Below are positions 8,363-15,298 of a stretch of DNA of 19,893 nucleotides, piece by piece; the first letter of the stretch is position 1; every line of letters begins with the position of its first letter. Below the pieces are notes generated by a model. The model was not told the DNA's origin. It was given only the letters and a program-made list of their open reading frames with translations, and searched no databases. Both the position numbers and the translations under genes were made by a program. The stretch comes from an uncultured Lachnospiraceae bacterium (GTDB taxonomy: Bacteria > Bacillota > Clostridia > Lachnospirales > Lachnospiraceae). The stretch is taken from contig CAJTLD010000023.1 in assembly GCA_910577065.1 (NCBI GenBank), forward strand, positions 9,301 through 29,193, read 5' to 3'.

Positions 8363-9373
8363 TTACAGAAGTGCAATGCCGTTTTTTTCGCATTCCAGGC
8401 ACATATCTTTAGGCCACAGGGAAGACTGCACTTCGCCGATATGCGCTTTCCGCAGGAAAAACATGCAGATTCGGGACTGTCCGATCCCGCCGCCGATGGT
8501 AAACGGAAGAGCGCCGTCGATAACCGCTTTCTGGAACGGCAGTTCCGCCCGTTCCGTGCAGCCTGCTTTGCTTAACTGGGACAGCAAGGCGGTTTTGTCT
8601 ACGCGTACGCCCATGGAGGATAATTCCAGGGCGATATCCAAAACCGGATAATAAACGACAATATCTGCATTCAAAGCCCAGTCGTCATAATCCGGGGCGC
8701 GCCCGTCATGGGGCTTGCCGTTTTCCAAAACATCTCCAATCTGCATAATGCATACGGCGCCTTTTTCTTTGGTAATGATGTACTCGCGTTCCTTTGGAGA
8801 AGAATCCGGATACATTTGTTCCAGTTCTCCCGTAGTAATAAAAAAGATGTCATGCGGCAGAATTTCTTCAATATAATCATATTGGATGGACATATATTTT
8901 TCGGTTTTACGCAGGCATTGGTAGACGGTGCGTACGGTGTCCTGCAAAAAATCCATAGTGCGGTCTTCTTTTCGGATTACTTTTTCCCAGTCCCACTGGT
9001 CTACGAAAATAGAGTGTATGTTGTCGGTATCCTCGTCACGCCGGATGGCATTCATATCCGTATAGATGCCCTCGCCTGCGGCAAAGCCGTACTTGCCCAG
9101 GGCATAACGCTTCCATTTGGCAAGGGAATGGACCACCTCGGCCTGCCTGCCGTTTTGTTCTTTGATATCGAAGGAAACGGGGCGTTCCACGCCGTTTAGG
9201 TTGTCGTTGAGCCCGGAAGCCGGATCGACAAAAAGCGGGGCGGATACGCGGGAAAGCTGCAAACGCGTGGATAACAGGTTTTGGAAGAAATCCTTCACCG
9301 TTTTGATCGCGATCTGCGTATCGTGCAGGTTGAGTGCGGAATGGTAATCCTTAGGAATAATCATTGTTCCCAT
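8363..9373 (-). CDS. asnA: Aspartate--ammonia ligase (asparagine synthetase A)
   Basis: ATP-dependent ligase that makes asparagine from aspartate and free ammonia through an aspartyl-AMP intermediate. The 336-residue length equals that of the family, which has a class II aminoacyl-tRNA synthetase fold. Visible marks are the N-terminal LSRVSAPLFVDPASGLNDNL, the VVHSLAKWKRYAL segment, YTDMNAIRRDE and the motif-3-like GGGIGQSRICMFFL. GGAG stands 9 bases before the ATG. It is the first gene of a three-gene operon; the leader is only about 55 bases and shows no T-box. The promoter lies at 9436-9463, its -35 reaching into the 3' end of the hydrolase gene upstream. Confidence 0.96.
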   Translation of the reverse strand: MGTMIIPKDYHSALNLHDTQIAIKTVKDFFQNLLSTRLQLSRVSAPLFVDPASGLNDNLNGVERPVSFDIKEQNGRQAEVVHSLAKWKRYALGKYGFAAGEGIYTDMNAIRRDEDTDNIHSIFVDQWDWEKVIRKEDRTMDFLQDTVRTVYQCLRKTEKYMSIQYDYIEEILPHDIFFITTGELEQMYPDSSPKEREYIITKEKGAVCIMQIGDVLENGKPHDGRAPDYDDWALNADIVVYYPVLDIALELSSMGVRVDKTALLSQLSKAGCTERAELPFQKAVIDGALPFTIGGGIGQSRICMFFLRKAHIGEVQSSLWPKDMCLECEKNGIALL

Positions 9374-9435
9374 ATTTAACAGCTCCTTTATATTTGTTGG
9401 AATCTTTTGGCAGCCGGTGAAAACTGCTGTAAATT

Positions 9436-9463
9436 ATTGTAGCACACCCGCGATTTTTTTCAA
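9436..9463 (-). promoter_or_regulatory. Sigma-A-type promoter for asnA
   Basis: Minus-strand TTGAAA (9463-9458) and TACAAT (9441-9436) with a 16-base spacer. The -35 overlaps the stop codon of the upstream hydrolase gene. Confidence 0.7.
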
Positions 9464-10128
9464 TAACAATGTGCGGAAAAAAATTCGTCCAGCAGGGGAA
9501 AAAGTTTGGGGCTTTTGACTACATAGCTTGCGTGCGTCTCGCCCGGTAAAATCTGCAGAGAAGCGTCCAGGACAGACGCGGCAATCCGCTTTGTCTCGCT
9601 TTTTTTAACCATGTCTTTTTCCCCGGCCAAAACCAGGGTGGGAACGGTAATCCGTGCAAGATCTGCTTTTGTAATATGAGGTTCTTTTTGCATCAGGCGG
9701 ACGAGCGGGTCTTTGTCTGCCAAAGACTGAAACCATATCGAAAGCCGGGGAAAGAATTTAAATCCTGAGGGGGTCAGGTTTGCCCCGCTTACGGCAAGTG
9801 CGGAAAACATAGCCGGATACCGGGAAGCGGCAATCAGGCCGATAATACCGCCGTCGCTAAAGCCGTAATAGGCGGGGCGGACCAACTCAAGCGCGTGGAC
9901 AAAAGCGGCGACGTCCTCCGCCATGTCGGAATAATGGTATTCATTTACGGCGGAACTAAAACCGTGCCCGCGGCTGTCTAAGGCGTAGACGGTATGTTTT
10001 TTGGAAAGTTCCGGAACCAAAACTTGAAATATCCGATGTGTTTCTTTATTCCCGTGCACTAAAATGACAGGGGAACCTTCTCCGTGTTTTTCGTAGTAGA
10101 TAACTTGTCCGTTTAATTGAATGTACAT
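9460..10128 (-). CDS. Alpha/beta-fold hydrolase
   Basis: Cytoplasmic serine hydrolase of 222 residues, no signal peptide. The pieces of the fold are in order: oxyanion-hole strand VILVHGN at 21-27, the DSRGHG turn at 51-56, nucleophile elbow GFSDG with Ser91, the acid in LAGEKDM, and the catalytic His in PGETHAS. It resembles short esterase / 3-oxoadipate-enol-lactonase-like hydrolases; the substrate is unknown. The ATG at 10128 is chosen since GGAGG lies 12 bases before it, whereas an in-frame ATG at 10176 falls inside the -10 region of the promoter at 10167-10195. It is transcribed alone; the asnA promoter begins at its stop. Confidence 0.86.
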   Translation of the reverse strand: MYIQLNGQVIYYEKHGEGSPVILVHGNKETHRIFQVLVPELSKKHTVYALDSRGHGFSSAVNEYHYSDMAEDVAAFVHALELVRPAYYGFSDGGIIGLIAASRYPAMFSALAVSGANLTPSGFKFFPRLSIWFQSLADKDPLVRLMQKEPHITKADLARITVPTLVLAGEKDMVKKSETKRIAASVLDASLQILPGETHASYVVKSPKLFPLLDEFFSAHCY

Positions 10129-10166
10129 ATTTGGATGTTGCCTCCTCCCGTTTGGATTGTATGATG

Positions 10167-10195
10167 AGTATAGCATATTGGAAGTAAATCTTGAA
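10167..10195 (-). promoter_or_regulatory. Promoter for the alpha/beta hydrolase
   Basis: Minus-strand TTCAAG (10195-10190) and TATACT (10172-10167), spacer 17. The -35 is the same near-palindromic CTTGAAG block used by the divergent promoter. Confidence 0.6.
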
Positions 10196-10220
10196 GAGTA
10201 AAAAGCAAATGTGTTATAAT
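10191..10220 (+). promoter_or_regulatory. Promoter for the membrane protein / LspA-like pair
   Basis: TTGAAG (10191-10196) and a perfect TATAAT (10215-10220), spacer 18. Transcription would start near 10227, giving a leader of about 200 bases that contains the structured repeat at 10235-10378. Confidence 0.65.
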
Positions 10221-10234
10221 ACCGTTATCCGGAG

Positions 10235-10378
10235 GCTACTGTTCACTCCTGGGCCGTGCACTGCGCTGCACGGCCACAGGCCAATACAGTAATGGGGCCG
10301 GAATCCGGCCTCTTGCCGTAAGGCAGCTTTCAATAGGCGGATTCGTTACTGTAAACGCCATGGGTGTGAACGGTAACG
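10235..10378. mobile_element. MITE-like structured repeat in a 5' leader, flanked by TCCGGAG direct repeats
   Basis: A 144-bp element with terminal inverted repeats TACTGTTCAC (10237-10246) and GTGAACGGTA (10366-10375), one mismatch. The 7-bp direct repeat TCCGGAG flanks both ends (10228-10234 and 10379-10385), as expected of a target duplication. Inside are three hairpins: a 9-bp stem GGCCGTGCA/TGCACGGCC (10252-10275), a 6-bp GGCCGG/CCGGCC (10296-10310) and a small TGCC/GGCA (10314-10325). Its right end (10345-10377) is a 31/33 match to the repeat at 6595-6627. It has no coding capacity. Confidence 0.65.
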
Positions 10379-10426
10379 TCCGGAGCGCCCGGAGGATGTG
10401 GACGGGGCAAAAAGGGGCAAAATGAT

Positions 10427-10849
10427 ATGAAGGGAAATGAAATAAAATTTTGGGAAATCGTAACGGAAGCGGTAACGGCGGTATTGGCGCTGCTGTTTTT
10501 GGGACTGCAGGTTTATTACGCATATGTATATGAAACCAGCGCGGTGACAATGCTGTATCATTTGCTCCCTCCGCTTTTATTGTATGCAGGCATGACGGCT
10601 CTGCAGATATTTCCGGAACTCTTAAACGGAGCCGGCAGCGAGCCGTTAAAAGGGAACGTACGCGTTTATGCGGTTCGTATGGTGCGAAACAGCAAGCTGC
10701 TTGTTATCTTAGGCATATGGATCCCGTCTGCGGCGGACGCGTTTGGCGTCCAGTTAAACGCGGCATACAGTTTGGTTTTATTTTGCGGCATATTGGCCAA
10801 TATCGGTTACTATATCTATCAGATATACAAACATAACAGGAAGTCATAA
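10427..10849 (+). CDS. Small integral membrane protein, unknown
   Basis: I do not recognise a named family. The 140-residue protein has about four hydrophobic helices: near 13-33 (VTAVLALLFLGLQVYYAYVY), 41-60 (MLYHLLPPLLLYAGMTALQI), 88-105 (KLLVILGIWIPSAADAF) and 112-134 (AYSLVLFCGILANIGYYIYQ), with a basic C-terminus that should face the cytoplasm. The ATG follows AAGGGG. It is the first gene of a pair with the LspA-like gene, which starts 18 bases downstream. A partnership with that peptidase is possible but is only suggested by adjacency. Confidence 0.75.
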   Translation: MKGNEIKFWEIVTEAVTAVLALLFLGLQVYYAYVYETSAVTMLYHLLPPLLLYAGMTALQIFPELLNGAGSEPLKGNVRVYAVRMVRNSKLLVILGIWIPSAADAFGVQLNAAYSLVLFCGILANIGYYIYQIYKHNRKS

Positions 10850-10867
10850 AGACGGAGGATAAAAGAC

Positions 10868-11341
10868 ATGGGAAATTTTGGTAAGAAGGTCATTTTGGCT
10901 ATTCCGTTTGCCGTTTTTGGCGCAGACGGGATAATAAAGCATTATGTGGAAAAGAAAGAAGAGTTTGACGTTCCAAGGGAAGCGTTTAGCGGCAGGCTTT
11001 TGCTGCGCAGGCATTACAACCGGGGAGCGGCATTTGGCATAGGAGCGGGAAAACCCGCGTTTGTAACGGCTGTACAGGGCGTACTGCTCTCTGTGTCGGC
11101 AGCCTGCTTTGCGGCGCTGCTTCCGAAAAGGGGCAGGATTGGGCTAAAGGCTGCCCTCGGGCTGATTCTTGGTGGAGGAGCCAGTAATTTTTATGACCGC
11201 CTGAAACGGAAACACGTGGTAGACTATGTAAGCATTCCGGCCAGATGGAATTTTGCGCGCCGGATTGTATTTAATCTGTCGGACGTATGTATCCTGTGCG
11301 GCAGCCTGCTTCTGGCAGTTTTTGGCAGAAAAGGCAAATAA
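10868..11341 (+). CDS. lspA: Signal peptidase II (LspA) family protein, divergent
   Basis: Membrane aspartic peptidase that cuts the signal peptide from diacylated prolipoproteins. All LspA marks are present in 157 residues: Asp20 and Lys24 in the first helix, NRGAAFGIG at 51-59, GGGASNFYDR at 102-111, and the catalytic aspartates Asp119 (HVVDYV) and Asp139 (FNLSD). Membrane segments fall near 8-20, 63-84, 93-105 and 135-153. A basic 23-45 region is longer than usual and the first helix is weak, so this may be a paralogue rather than the housekeeping enzyme. GGAGG precedes the ATG. A lipoprotein precursor is encoded nearby at 12496-13749. The transcript ends at the strong terminator just after the stop. 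Confidence 0.82.
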   Translation: MGNFGKKVILAIPFAVFGADGIIKHYVEKKEEFDVPREAFSGRLLLRRHYNRGAAFGIGAGKPAFVTAVQGVLLSVSAACFAALLPKRGRIGLKAALGLILGGGASNFYDRLKRKHVVDYVSIPARWNFARRIVFNLSDVCILCGSLLLAVFGRKGK

Positions 11342-11347
11342 AAAACA

Positions 11348-11386
11348 GGGCGGAAAGCCGTTTTGTCAGCTTTCCGCCCGCTTTTT
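11348..11386 (+). terminator. Rho-independent terminator after the LspA-like gene
   Basis: Perfect 11-bp stem GGGCGGAAAGC/GCTTTCCGCCC (11348-11358 with 11369-11379) followed by five T at 11382-11386. Confidence 0.92.
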
Positions 11387-11559
11387 CGTTGTGTGTATCC
11401 TGCATAACAGTTGCCCGGAGTATAGCTTGTTTCCGAAACAGCTGCTGTCCCAACAGGCTATTATGCTTAATCATTTTCCTGTTCCACCATCTTTATCCAT
11501 AAATACTAGAACTATAAAACATTATGAAAAAGGTACGTTGAAAAGTAGCTGATTAATAG
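11387..11559. other. Intergenic stretch with no recognisable feature
   Basis: A 173-base gap between the LspA-like terminator and the cold-shock gene's 3' end. I see no ribosome binding site with a plausible reading frame, no RNA gene signature and no copy of the repeats found elsewhere in the window. Confidence 0.6.
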
Positions 11560-11580
11560 GTAGTAAAATTATTTTACTAC
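11560..11580 (-). terminator. AT-rich palindrome at the 3' end of the csp gene
   Basis: A near-perfect palindrome with 10-base arms (GTAGTAAAAT/ATTTTACTAC) that includes the last codons and the stop of the cold-shock gene. No clear T-run follows on the minus strand, so terminator function is doubtful; it may protect the 3' end. Confidence 0.35.
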
Positions 11581-11772
11581 GGTTACATTGGTAGCTTGAG
11601 GACCTTTTGCCCCATCCACTACTTCAAATTCAACGGAAGCGCCTTCATCTAATGATTTGAAGCCGTCCATGTTGAGTCCGGAGTAATGAACGAATACGTC
11701 GTTGCCGCTTTCATCAGAGATGAAGCCATAGCCTTTCTGGTTATTAAACCATTTTACTGTACCTTTGTTCAT
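11569..11772 (-). CDS. csp: Cold-shock protein (CspA family)
   Basis: Small single-domain RNA/ssDNA-binding OB-fold protein, 67 residues, the standard family size. It carries RNP1 (KGYGFI, residues 13-18) and RNP2 (VFVHYS, residues 26-31), with the typical TVKWFN start. Such proteins melt RNA structure and are abundant in many Firmicutes even without cold. GGAGG stands 7 bases before the ATG. The leader is short (about 45 bases) and AT-rich, unlike the long cspA thermosensor leader of Escherichia coli. Monocistronic, from the promoter at 11824-11852. Confidence 0.96.
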   Translation of the reverse strand: MNKGTVKWFNNQKGYGFISDESGNDVFVHYSGLNMDGFKSLDEGASVEFEVVDGAKGPQATNVTVVK

Positions 11773-11823
11773 GTCTGTACCTCCAAAAAAATTTAAAAAT
11801 TATGCTTCTTTGCACATGGCGCA

Positions 11824-11852
11824 AGTATAGCATATGTCTTTTGAAAAGTAAA
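11824..11852 (-). promoter_or_regulatory. Promoter for the cold-shock gene
   Basis: Minus-strand TTTACT (11852-11847) and TATACT (11829-11824) with a 17-base spacer, about 50 bases upstream of the csp ATG. Confidence 0.7.
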
Positions 11853-11860
11853 GCAAAAGT

Positions 11861-12364
11861 TTAAAGTTCCTCGTAAGATATGGAATGTTTTGTCAGAAAT
11901 TTTTGCACAAGCCGATCCCATTCGTGTTCTAAAGTGCGTTCGGCGGAGAAAATGGCATAGGAAATGCCGGTTGTCAGGGTAAGCTGCCCGTTTTGGTACG
12001 TCAGGTTTATATAGAATCCTTTGATATCGCTTAAAGTGAAGCTGCTTTCGGAACGGGAAAGGACGTTTGCCGTATTTGCAGGCGAGAGCGTCAGGACAAA
12101 TTTAAAAGAAACCGGCGTGCGCCTGCCGCGGATCAGCTGGTAGCAGGTGGGGCGCAGCATGGCATAGGGGAGGATATCCTGTCCGCACAGGCCGGATTCT
12201 TCCAGTTCTTCTTTGGAATAATAGGAAGGGTGGATGCGCCCGTCTATGGTAAAAGCGGCGTCTTTGGTGACGGAAGCTTCCGGCAGCAGGAAATGATCAA
12301 AGGTATCGCTGCATAAAAGCTGGTTCATAAATGTTTTGACATCGGTAAGCTGTAATGCGATCAA
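11861..12364 (-). CDS. DUF5721-like protein
   Basis: Protein of 167 residues resembling the DUF5721 family of Lachnospiraceae, recalled from the ALQLTDVKTFMNQLLCSDTF start and the GRIHPSYYSKEEL segment; function unknown. It looks soluble and mixed alpha/beta, with no signal peptide and no known catalytic motif. A TTG start at 12364 is preferred because GAGG stands 8 bases before it; the in-frame GTG at 12373 lies within that ribosome binding site. The gene ends before the csp promoter and is divergent from the lipoprotein gene. Confidence 0.7.
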   Translation of the reverse strand: MIALQLTDVKTFMNQLLCSDTFDHFLLPEASVTKDAAFTIDGRIHPSYYSKEELEESGLCGQDILPYAMLRPTCYQLIRGRRTPVSFKFVLTLSPANTANVLSRSESSFTLSDIKGFYINLTYQNGQLTLTTGISYAIFSAERTLEHEWDRLVQKFLTKHSISYEEL

Positions 12365-12404
12365 ATAGAACACCTCAATTATAAAAAATTTGAATTATAT
12401 GTGT

Positions 12405-12434
12405 ATTTTAACATAAGATATGGGAAAAGTCCAA
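12405..12434 (-). promoter_or_regulatory. Possible promoter for the DUF5721-like gene
   Basis: Minus-strand TTGGAC (12434-12429) and TAAAAT (12410-12405), spacer 18. The -35 match is weak. I could not find a convincing promoter for the divergent lipoprotein gene in the same gap. Confidence 0.4.
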
Positions 12435-12495
12435 AAAGTATAGTAAAATAAGCGGATAGGCAGCGTTGAGTGTCAGCGGGAAAACGGAGGATATT

Positions 12496-13749
12496 GTGGA
12501 GAATAGAAAAAACAGAAAACGGACAGCGCTTTTTTTCGTTTTGGGATGTATATGGATGCTGCAGGGATGCGCATTAAAAGAACAGTTTGGGGATTTGCTT
12601 ACTGAGGCGCTAAAGCAGGATGAAACAAAGTTAAAGCAGGACGAGGAGGATACGGGGGAGTTTGTGCAGCCGCAAAAACCAGAGGATACGGAACAGGCAA
12701 AGCCTGTCACTATAAGCGGCGAAACAGAAGCTGCGCCCCAATTAGAGGCAGAAGACGGGGAATATGCGGCTTATTATGCTTACCGGACACTGGATGATAA
12801 GATTAAACCGGTGTACCAGACGGTGCTGCGTACGATTTTGGAACACGGGGAGAAAGCAGAGCTTCCGACGACGGATGTGGACGTACTGGAAGAGGCGTAT
12901 AAGGCAGTCTGTGCGGACAATGGCGGTCTGTTTTGGATGTCCGGCTATGTATATACGCAGTATACCAGGGGCGGCGAACTGATAGGTATGGATTTTACGC
13001 CGAAATATACGATGGATTATGAGGAGCGGGAACGTATCCAACAGCAGATTGACGCGTCGGCGCAGGAACTTTTGGCGGGAATTTCCATTACGGATTCGGA
13101 CTATGAAAAGGCAAAGTATGTATTTGAGATACTGGTGCAGAATGTGGATTATGACGCTTCTTCGGAAAATAACCAGAATATTATCAGTACGTTTTTGAAC
13201 CGCGCTACCGTCTGCCAGGGGTATGCGTGCGGGACGCAGTATTTGCTTCGTCTGTTGGGGATTGAAAGCGCGATTGTGAACGGGAACGCCAATGGGGAAT
13301 CGCATGCGTGGAATCTGGTGAAGCTGGACGGGGAGTATTATTATATGGACACGACTTGGGGAAATTCCAGATATCTTGACAGCTCTGAGGAGATGGAGAA
13401 ATATGTGAATTATAATTACCTTGCAGTTACGTCGGAGGAAATTTCCAGGACGCACCGGTTTGAAAACAGTTTTTTACTTCCGGAATGCAATAGTGTGCAG
13501 AATAGTTATTTTATCCGGGAAAACCGCTATTTTGAGCAGTGGGATCCGCAGGCAGTCGGGGCGCTTTTGACGGATACCTGGAGCAGTGGGGGAGGCAGCA
13601 TGGCGGTGAAATTTGCAAATGGGGAACTGTTCCGGCAGGCGTTGGAGTATTTTATCATGGAACAGCATATTGCGGAGTATTGTGAGAATATTTCTTCGGT
13701 TTATTATTTGGAGGATGCTCAGTTGTATGTGCTGACGTTTCATTTGTAA
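12496..13749 (+). CDS. Lipoprotein with transglutaminase-like domain
   Basis: Predicted lipid-anchored surface protein, 417 residues. A basic N-terminus (RKNRKR) leads into a hydrophobic stretch and the lipobox LQGC with Cys25. A disordered Glu/Gln/Lys-rich linker runs from about 26 to 85. A transglutaminase-core domain follows with a full Cys-His-Asp triad: Cys240 (TVCQGYACG), His270 (ESHAWN) and Asp285 (YMDTTWG). Members of this group are cysteine-protease-like enzymes acting at the envelope; neither peptide cutting nor crosslinking is shown here. GTG at 12496 is chosen because GGAGG lies 5 bases before it; an upstream in-frame TTG at 12466 lacks such a site. The LspA-like enzyme encoded nearby would be able to process this class of precursor. 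Confidence 0.86.
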   Translation: MENRKNRKRTALFFVLGCIWMLQGCALKEQFGDLLTEALKQDETKLKQDEEDTGEFVQPQKPEDTEQAKPVTISGETEAAPQLEAEDGEYAAYYAYRTLDDKIKPVYQTVLRTILEHGEKAELPTTDVDVLEEAYKAVCADNGGLFWMSGYVYTQYTRGGELIGMDFTPKYTMDYEERERIQQQIDASAQELLAGISITDSDYEKAKYVFEILVQNVDYDASSENNQNIISTFLNRATVCQGYACGTQYLLRLLGIESAIVNGNANGESHAWNLVKLDGEYYYMDTTWGNSRYLDSSEEMEKYVNYNYLAVTSEEISRTHRFENSFLLPECNSVQNSYFIRENRYFEQWDPQAVGALLTDTWSSGGGSMAVKFANGELFRQALEYFIMEQHIAEYCENISSVYYLEDAQLYVLTFHL

Positions 13750-13771
13750 GGAAGATAAGGGGGCGGGGAAG

Positions 13772-13800
13772 CAGGCGGCGCCTTCTGTCCGCCTGTTTTT
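13772..13800 (+). terminator. Terminator of the lipoprotein gene
   Basis: 7-bp stem CAGGCGG/CCGCCTG (13772-13778 with 13789-13795) followed by five T. Its right edge touches the stop codon of the convergent STM4011-like gene. In the minus direction the hairpin has no T-run. Confidence 0.82.
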
Positions 13801-15298
13801 ATGTGGATAAATGATGATATGGCGGTTCGCGGCATAGTTTGAGCATTCCGGCATCTTCCGGGGAGTCTCCTGCGGCGGCGGCTTCACGGGGGGAGATGTT
13901 CAGCCAGCTGCAGACGGTACGTACGCCGGCTGCTTTGTCTGCTTTTGCGGAAAGGATTTGCAGGCAGTTTTGTTCGGTAAAGTAACGTATGTTTGGGCTG
14001 CGCAGCCACGGTATGGTTTGTTCCAGGGCCTGTATTTCTTCTGGGCGCCAGGGATTGTGCCGGGCGCGGTGAAGGGTGATTTTGTAGGGCCTGCCCTGGT
14101 GGGCGTATGTTAAGGTGCAGAAGTGAAGGTTTTGTTCCAGGGCGGAAAGTTTGGAAAGGTCTGTTTGATCCAGGTAGTAATAGAGTTCCCGGTTTTGGGT
14201 GTTTTGGACGATATGCGCTCCGCCGGCAAAAATTCCGCCGGAAAATAAATCCCATACCGGGCGGCACCGTTTGCAGGCTTCCCGCAGGGGGAGCGTGGTG
14301 GCGAAATACAGGGGGATGTTTTCTAAGGAAAGGGCTTTGATGCCGGCCAGTATGTTTTTTGGGATTTGGGCCGGCCTGCCCGGTTTTTGCTGCACAAGCA
14401 GGGTTCCTTCGATGTCGAGGAAGACGGCTTTGGGGCGGCGCGGAATGCGGAACAGCGGATATGGGCCGAATAAGATTCGGTTCAGGAAGTTGTCTCGTCC
14501 GCCGTAGGCTAAGTAGCAGGAGCAGAGCCTGCGGCTGCATGACGGCTCCGGGAGCGGGACGGGGATGTCCGGGATTTTGGAGCGGGCAGGGAGCGGCGGG
14601 CTGATGTTGCAGGTGCGCGTGGAACCGTTTCCTTCCAGAAAGAGCCGTCCGGCGCATTGGGCTTTGTCGGAGGGGACGGGGGCAAGTTCGCGCAGGAAGT
14701 ACGGATCGATTTGCAGGAAGGCGGATTGTTCTTCGTCTGTGTAGGGGCGGCCAAGGCCGTCCATTTTGTTGATCCAGAGGTAGATTTCTGCGGGGAGTAT
14801 CCGGCGCAGCGTCTGTATCAGGTTTTTGTGTTTCGGGACGCCTACCGCTCCGGCGCAGAGGGATATGCCTGCGGCAAAAAGCCGTCTGCATTGATTGGCG
14901 AAGGCTTCGGCTGTGGTCATTTCGGGGTGGAAGGTGGCCCAGAGGCGAAGCTTTTTTTGGATGCCGCCGTGTTCGGTGAAGCGGGAGAGGGAAGACTCTA
15001 AGGGGAAGCTCAGGTTGGTCTGCGCGCCGACGGCGTCGATGTTTTGGCAGGCGCTTATGTGCGCAAGCCCTTCCCAGTACCAGGGGTGGATCAGGGCTTC
15101 GCCGTAGGGGGCGATAAGCAGCGCGCGGATGCCGGACGCGGCGGCTTGCCCGGGAAAGGATTGTAGGAAAGAGAACCACTGCGCGCGGTCTTGTTCCAGT
15201 TCTCTTGCGGAGGTGCGGCGTTTGGAAAACGGGCAGTAAGAGCAGCGGTAGTTACAGCTTTTTAGGCTGCCCCGGTATATGAGTGTGTTTCCGGTCAT
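13799..15298 (-). CDS. STM4011 family radical SAM protein fused to a C-terminal HAD hydrolase
   Basis: A 499-residue two-domain enzyme. Residues 1 to about 285 are a radical SAM protein with the cluster-binding CX3CX2C at Cys15, Cys19 and Cys22 (CNYRCSYC). Later cysteines near the end of this part (CAGRLF, RTCNI, CSRRLCSC) look like ligands for an auxiliary iron-sulfur cluster. Residues 288-499 form a Cof-like HAD domain: motif I FLDIEGTLL (Asp295, with Glu297 where Asp is usual), motif II near FATTLP, lysine near SAKADK, and motif IV GDSPED at 477-482. As I know the family, STM4011 proteins are the radical SAM part only, so the HAD tail is notable. GGGAGG precedes the ATG, which lies 47 bases inside the STM4012 gene. 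Last gene of the operon; substrate unknown. Confidence 0.85.
   Translation of the reverse strand: MTGNTLIYRGSLKSCNYRCSYCPFSKRRTSARELEQDRAQWFSFLQSFPGQAAASGIRALLIAPYGEALIHPWYWEGLAHISACQNIDAVGAQTNLSFPLESSLSRFTEHGGIQKKLRLWATFHPEMTTAEAFANQCRRLFAAGISLCAGAVGVPKHKNLIQTLRRILPAEIYLWINKMDGLGRPYTDEEQSAFLQIDPYFLRELAPVPSDKAQCAGRLFLEGNGSTRTCNISPPLPARSKIPDIPVPLPEPSCSRRLCSCYLAYGGRDNFLNRILFGPYPLFRIPRRPKAVFLDIEGTLLVQQKPGRPAQIPKNILAGIKALSLENIPLYFATTLPLREACKRCRPVWDLFSGGIFAGGAHIVQNTQNRELYYYLDQTDLSKLSALEQNLHFCTLTYAHQGRPYKITLHRARHNPWRPEEIQALEQTIPWLRSPNIRYFTEQNCLQILSAKADKAAGVRTVCSWLNISPREAAAAGDSPEDAGMLKLCREPPYHHLST

Noticed and set aside
9374..9435. T-box or other amino-acid-responsive leader before asnA
   Set aside because: The leader is only about 55 bases and has neither a T-box sequence nor a terminator hairpin.
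10129..10176. Longer N-terminus for the alpha/beta hydrolase starting at 10176
   Set aside because: That start lies in the -10 region of the predicted promoter and has no ribosome binding site; the shorter start begins with a typical family N-terminus.
10396..10425. A 9-codon leader peptide (MWTGQKGAK) before the membrane protein gene
   Set aside because: Its GGAGG is directly against the ATG with no spacer, and no run of regulatory codons is present; there is no support for attenuation.
13884..15179. A 431-residue open frame on the minus strand overlapping the STM4011-like gene
   Set aside because: It is rich in Pro, Arg and His with no domain sense, and lies in the +1 frame of a GC-rich gene with clear radical SAM and HAD motifs; it is a shadow frame.
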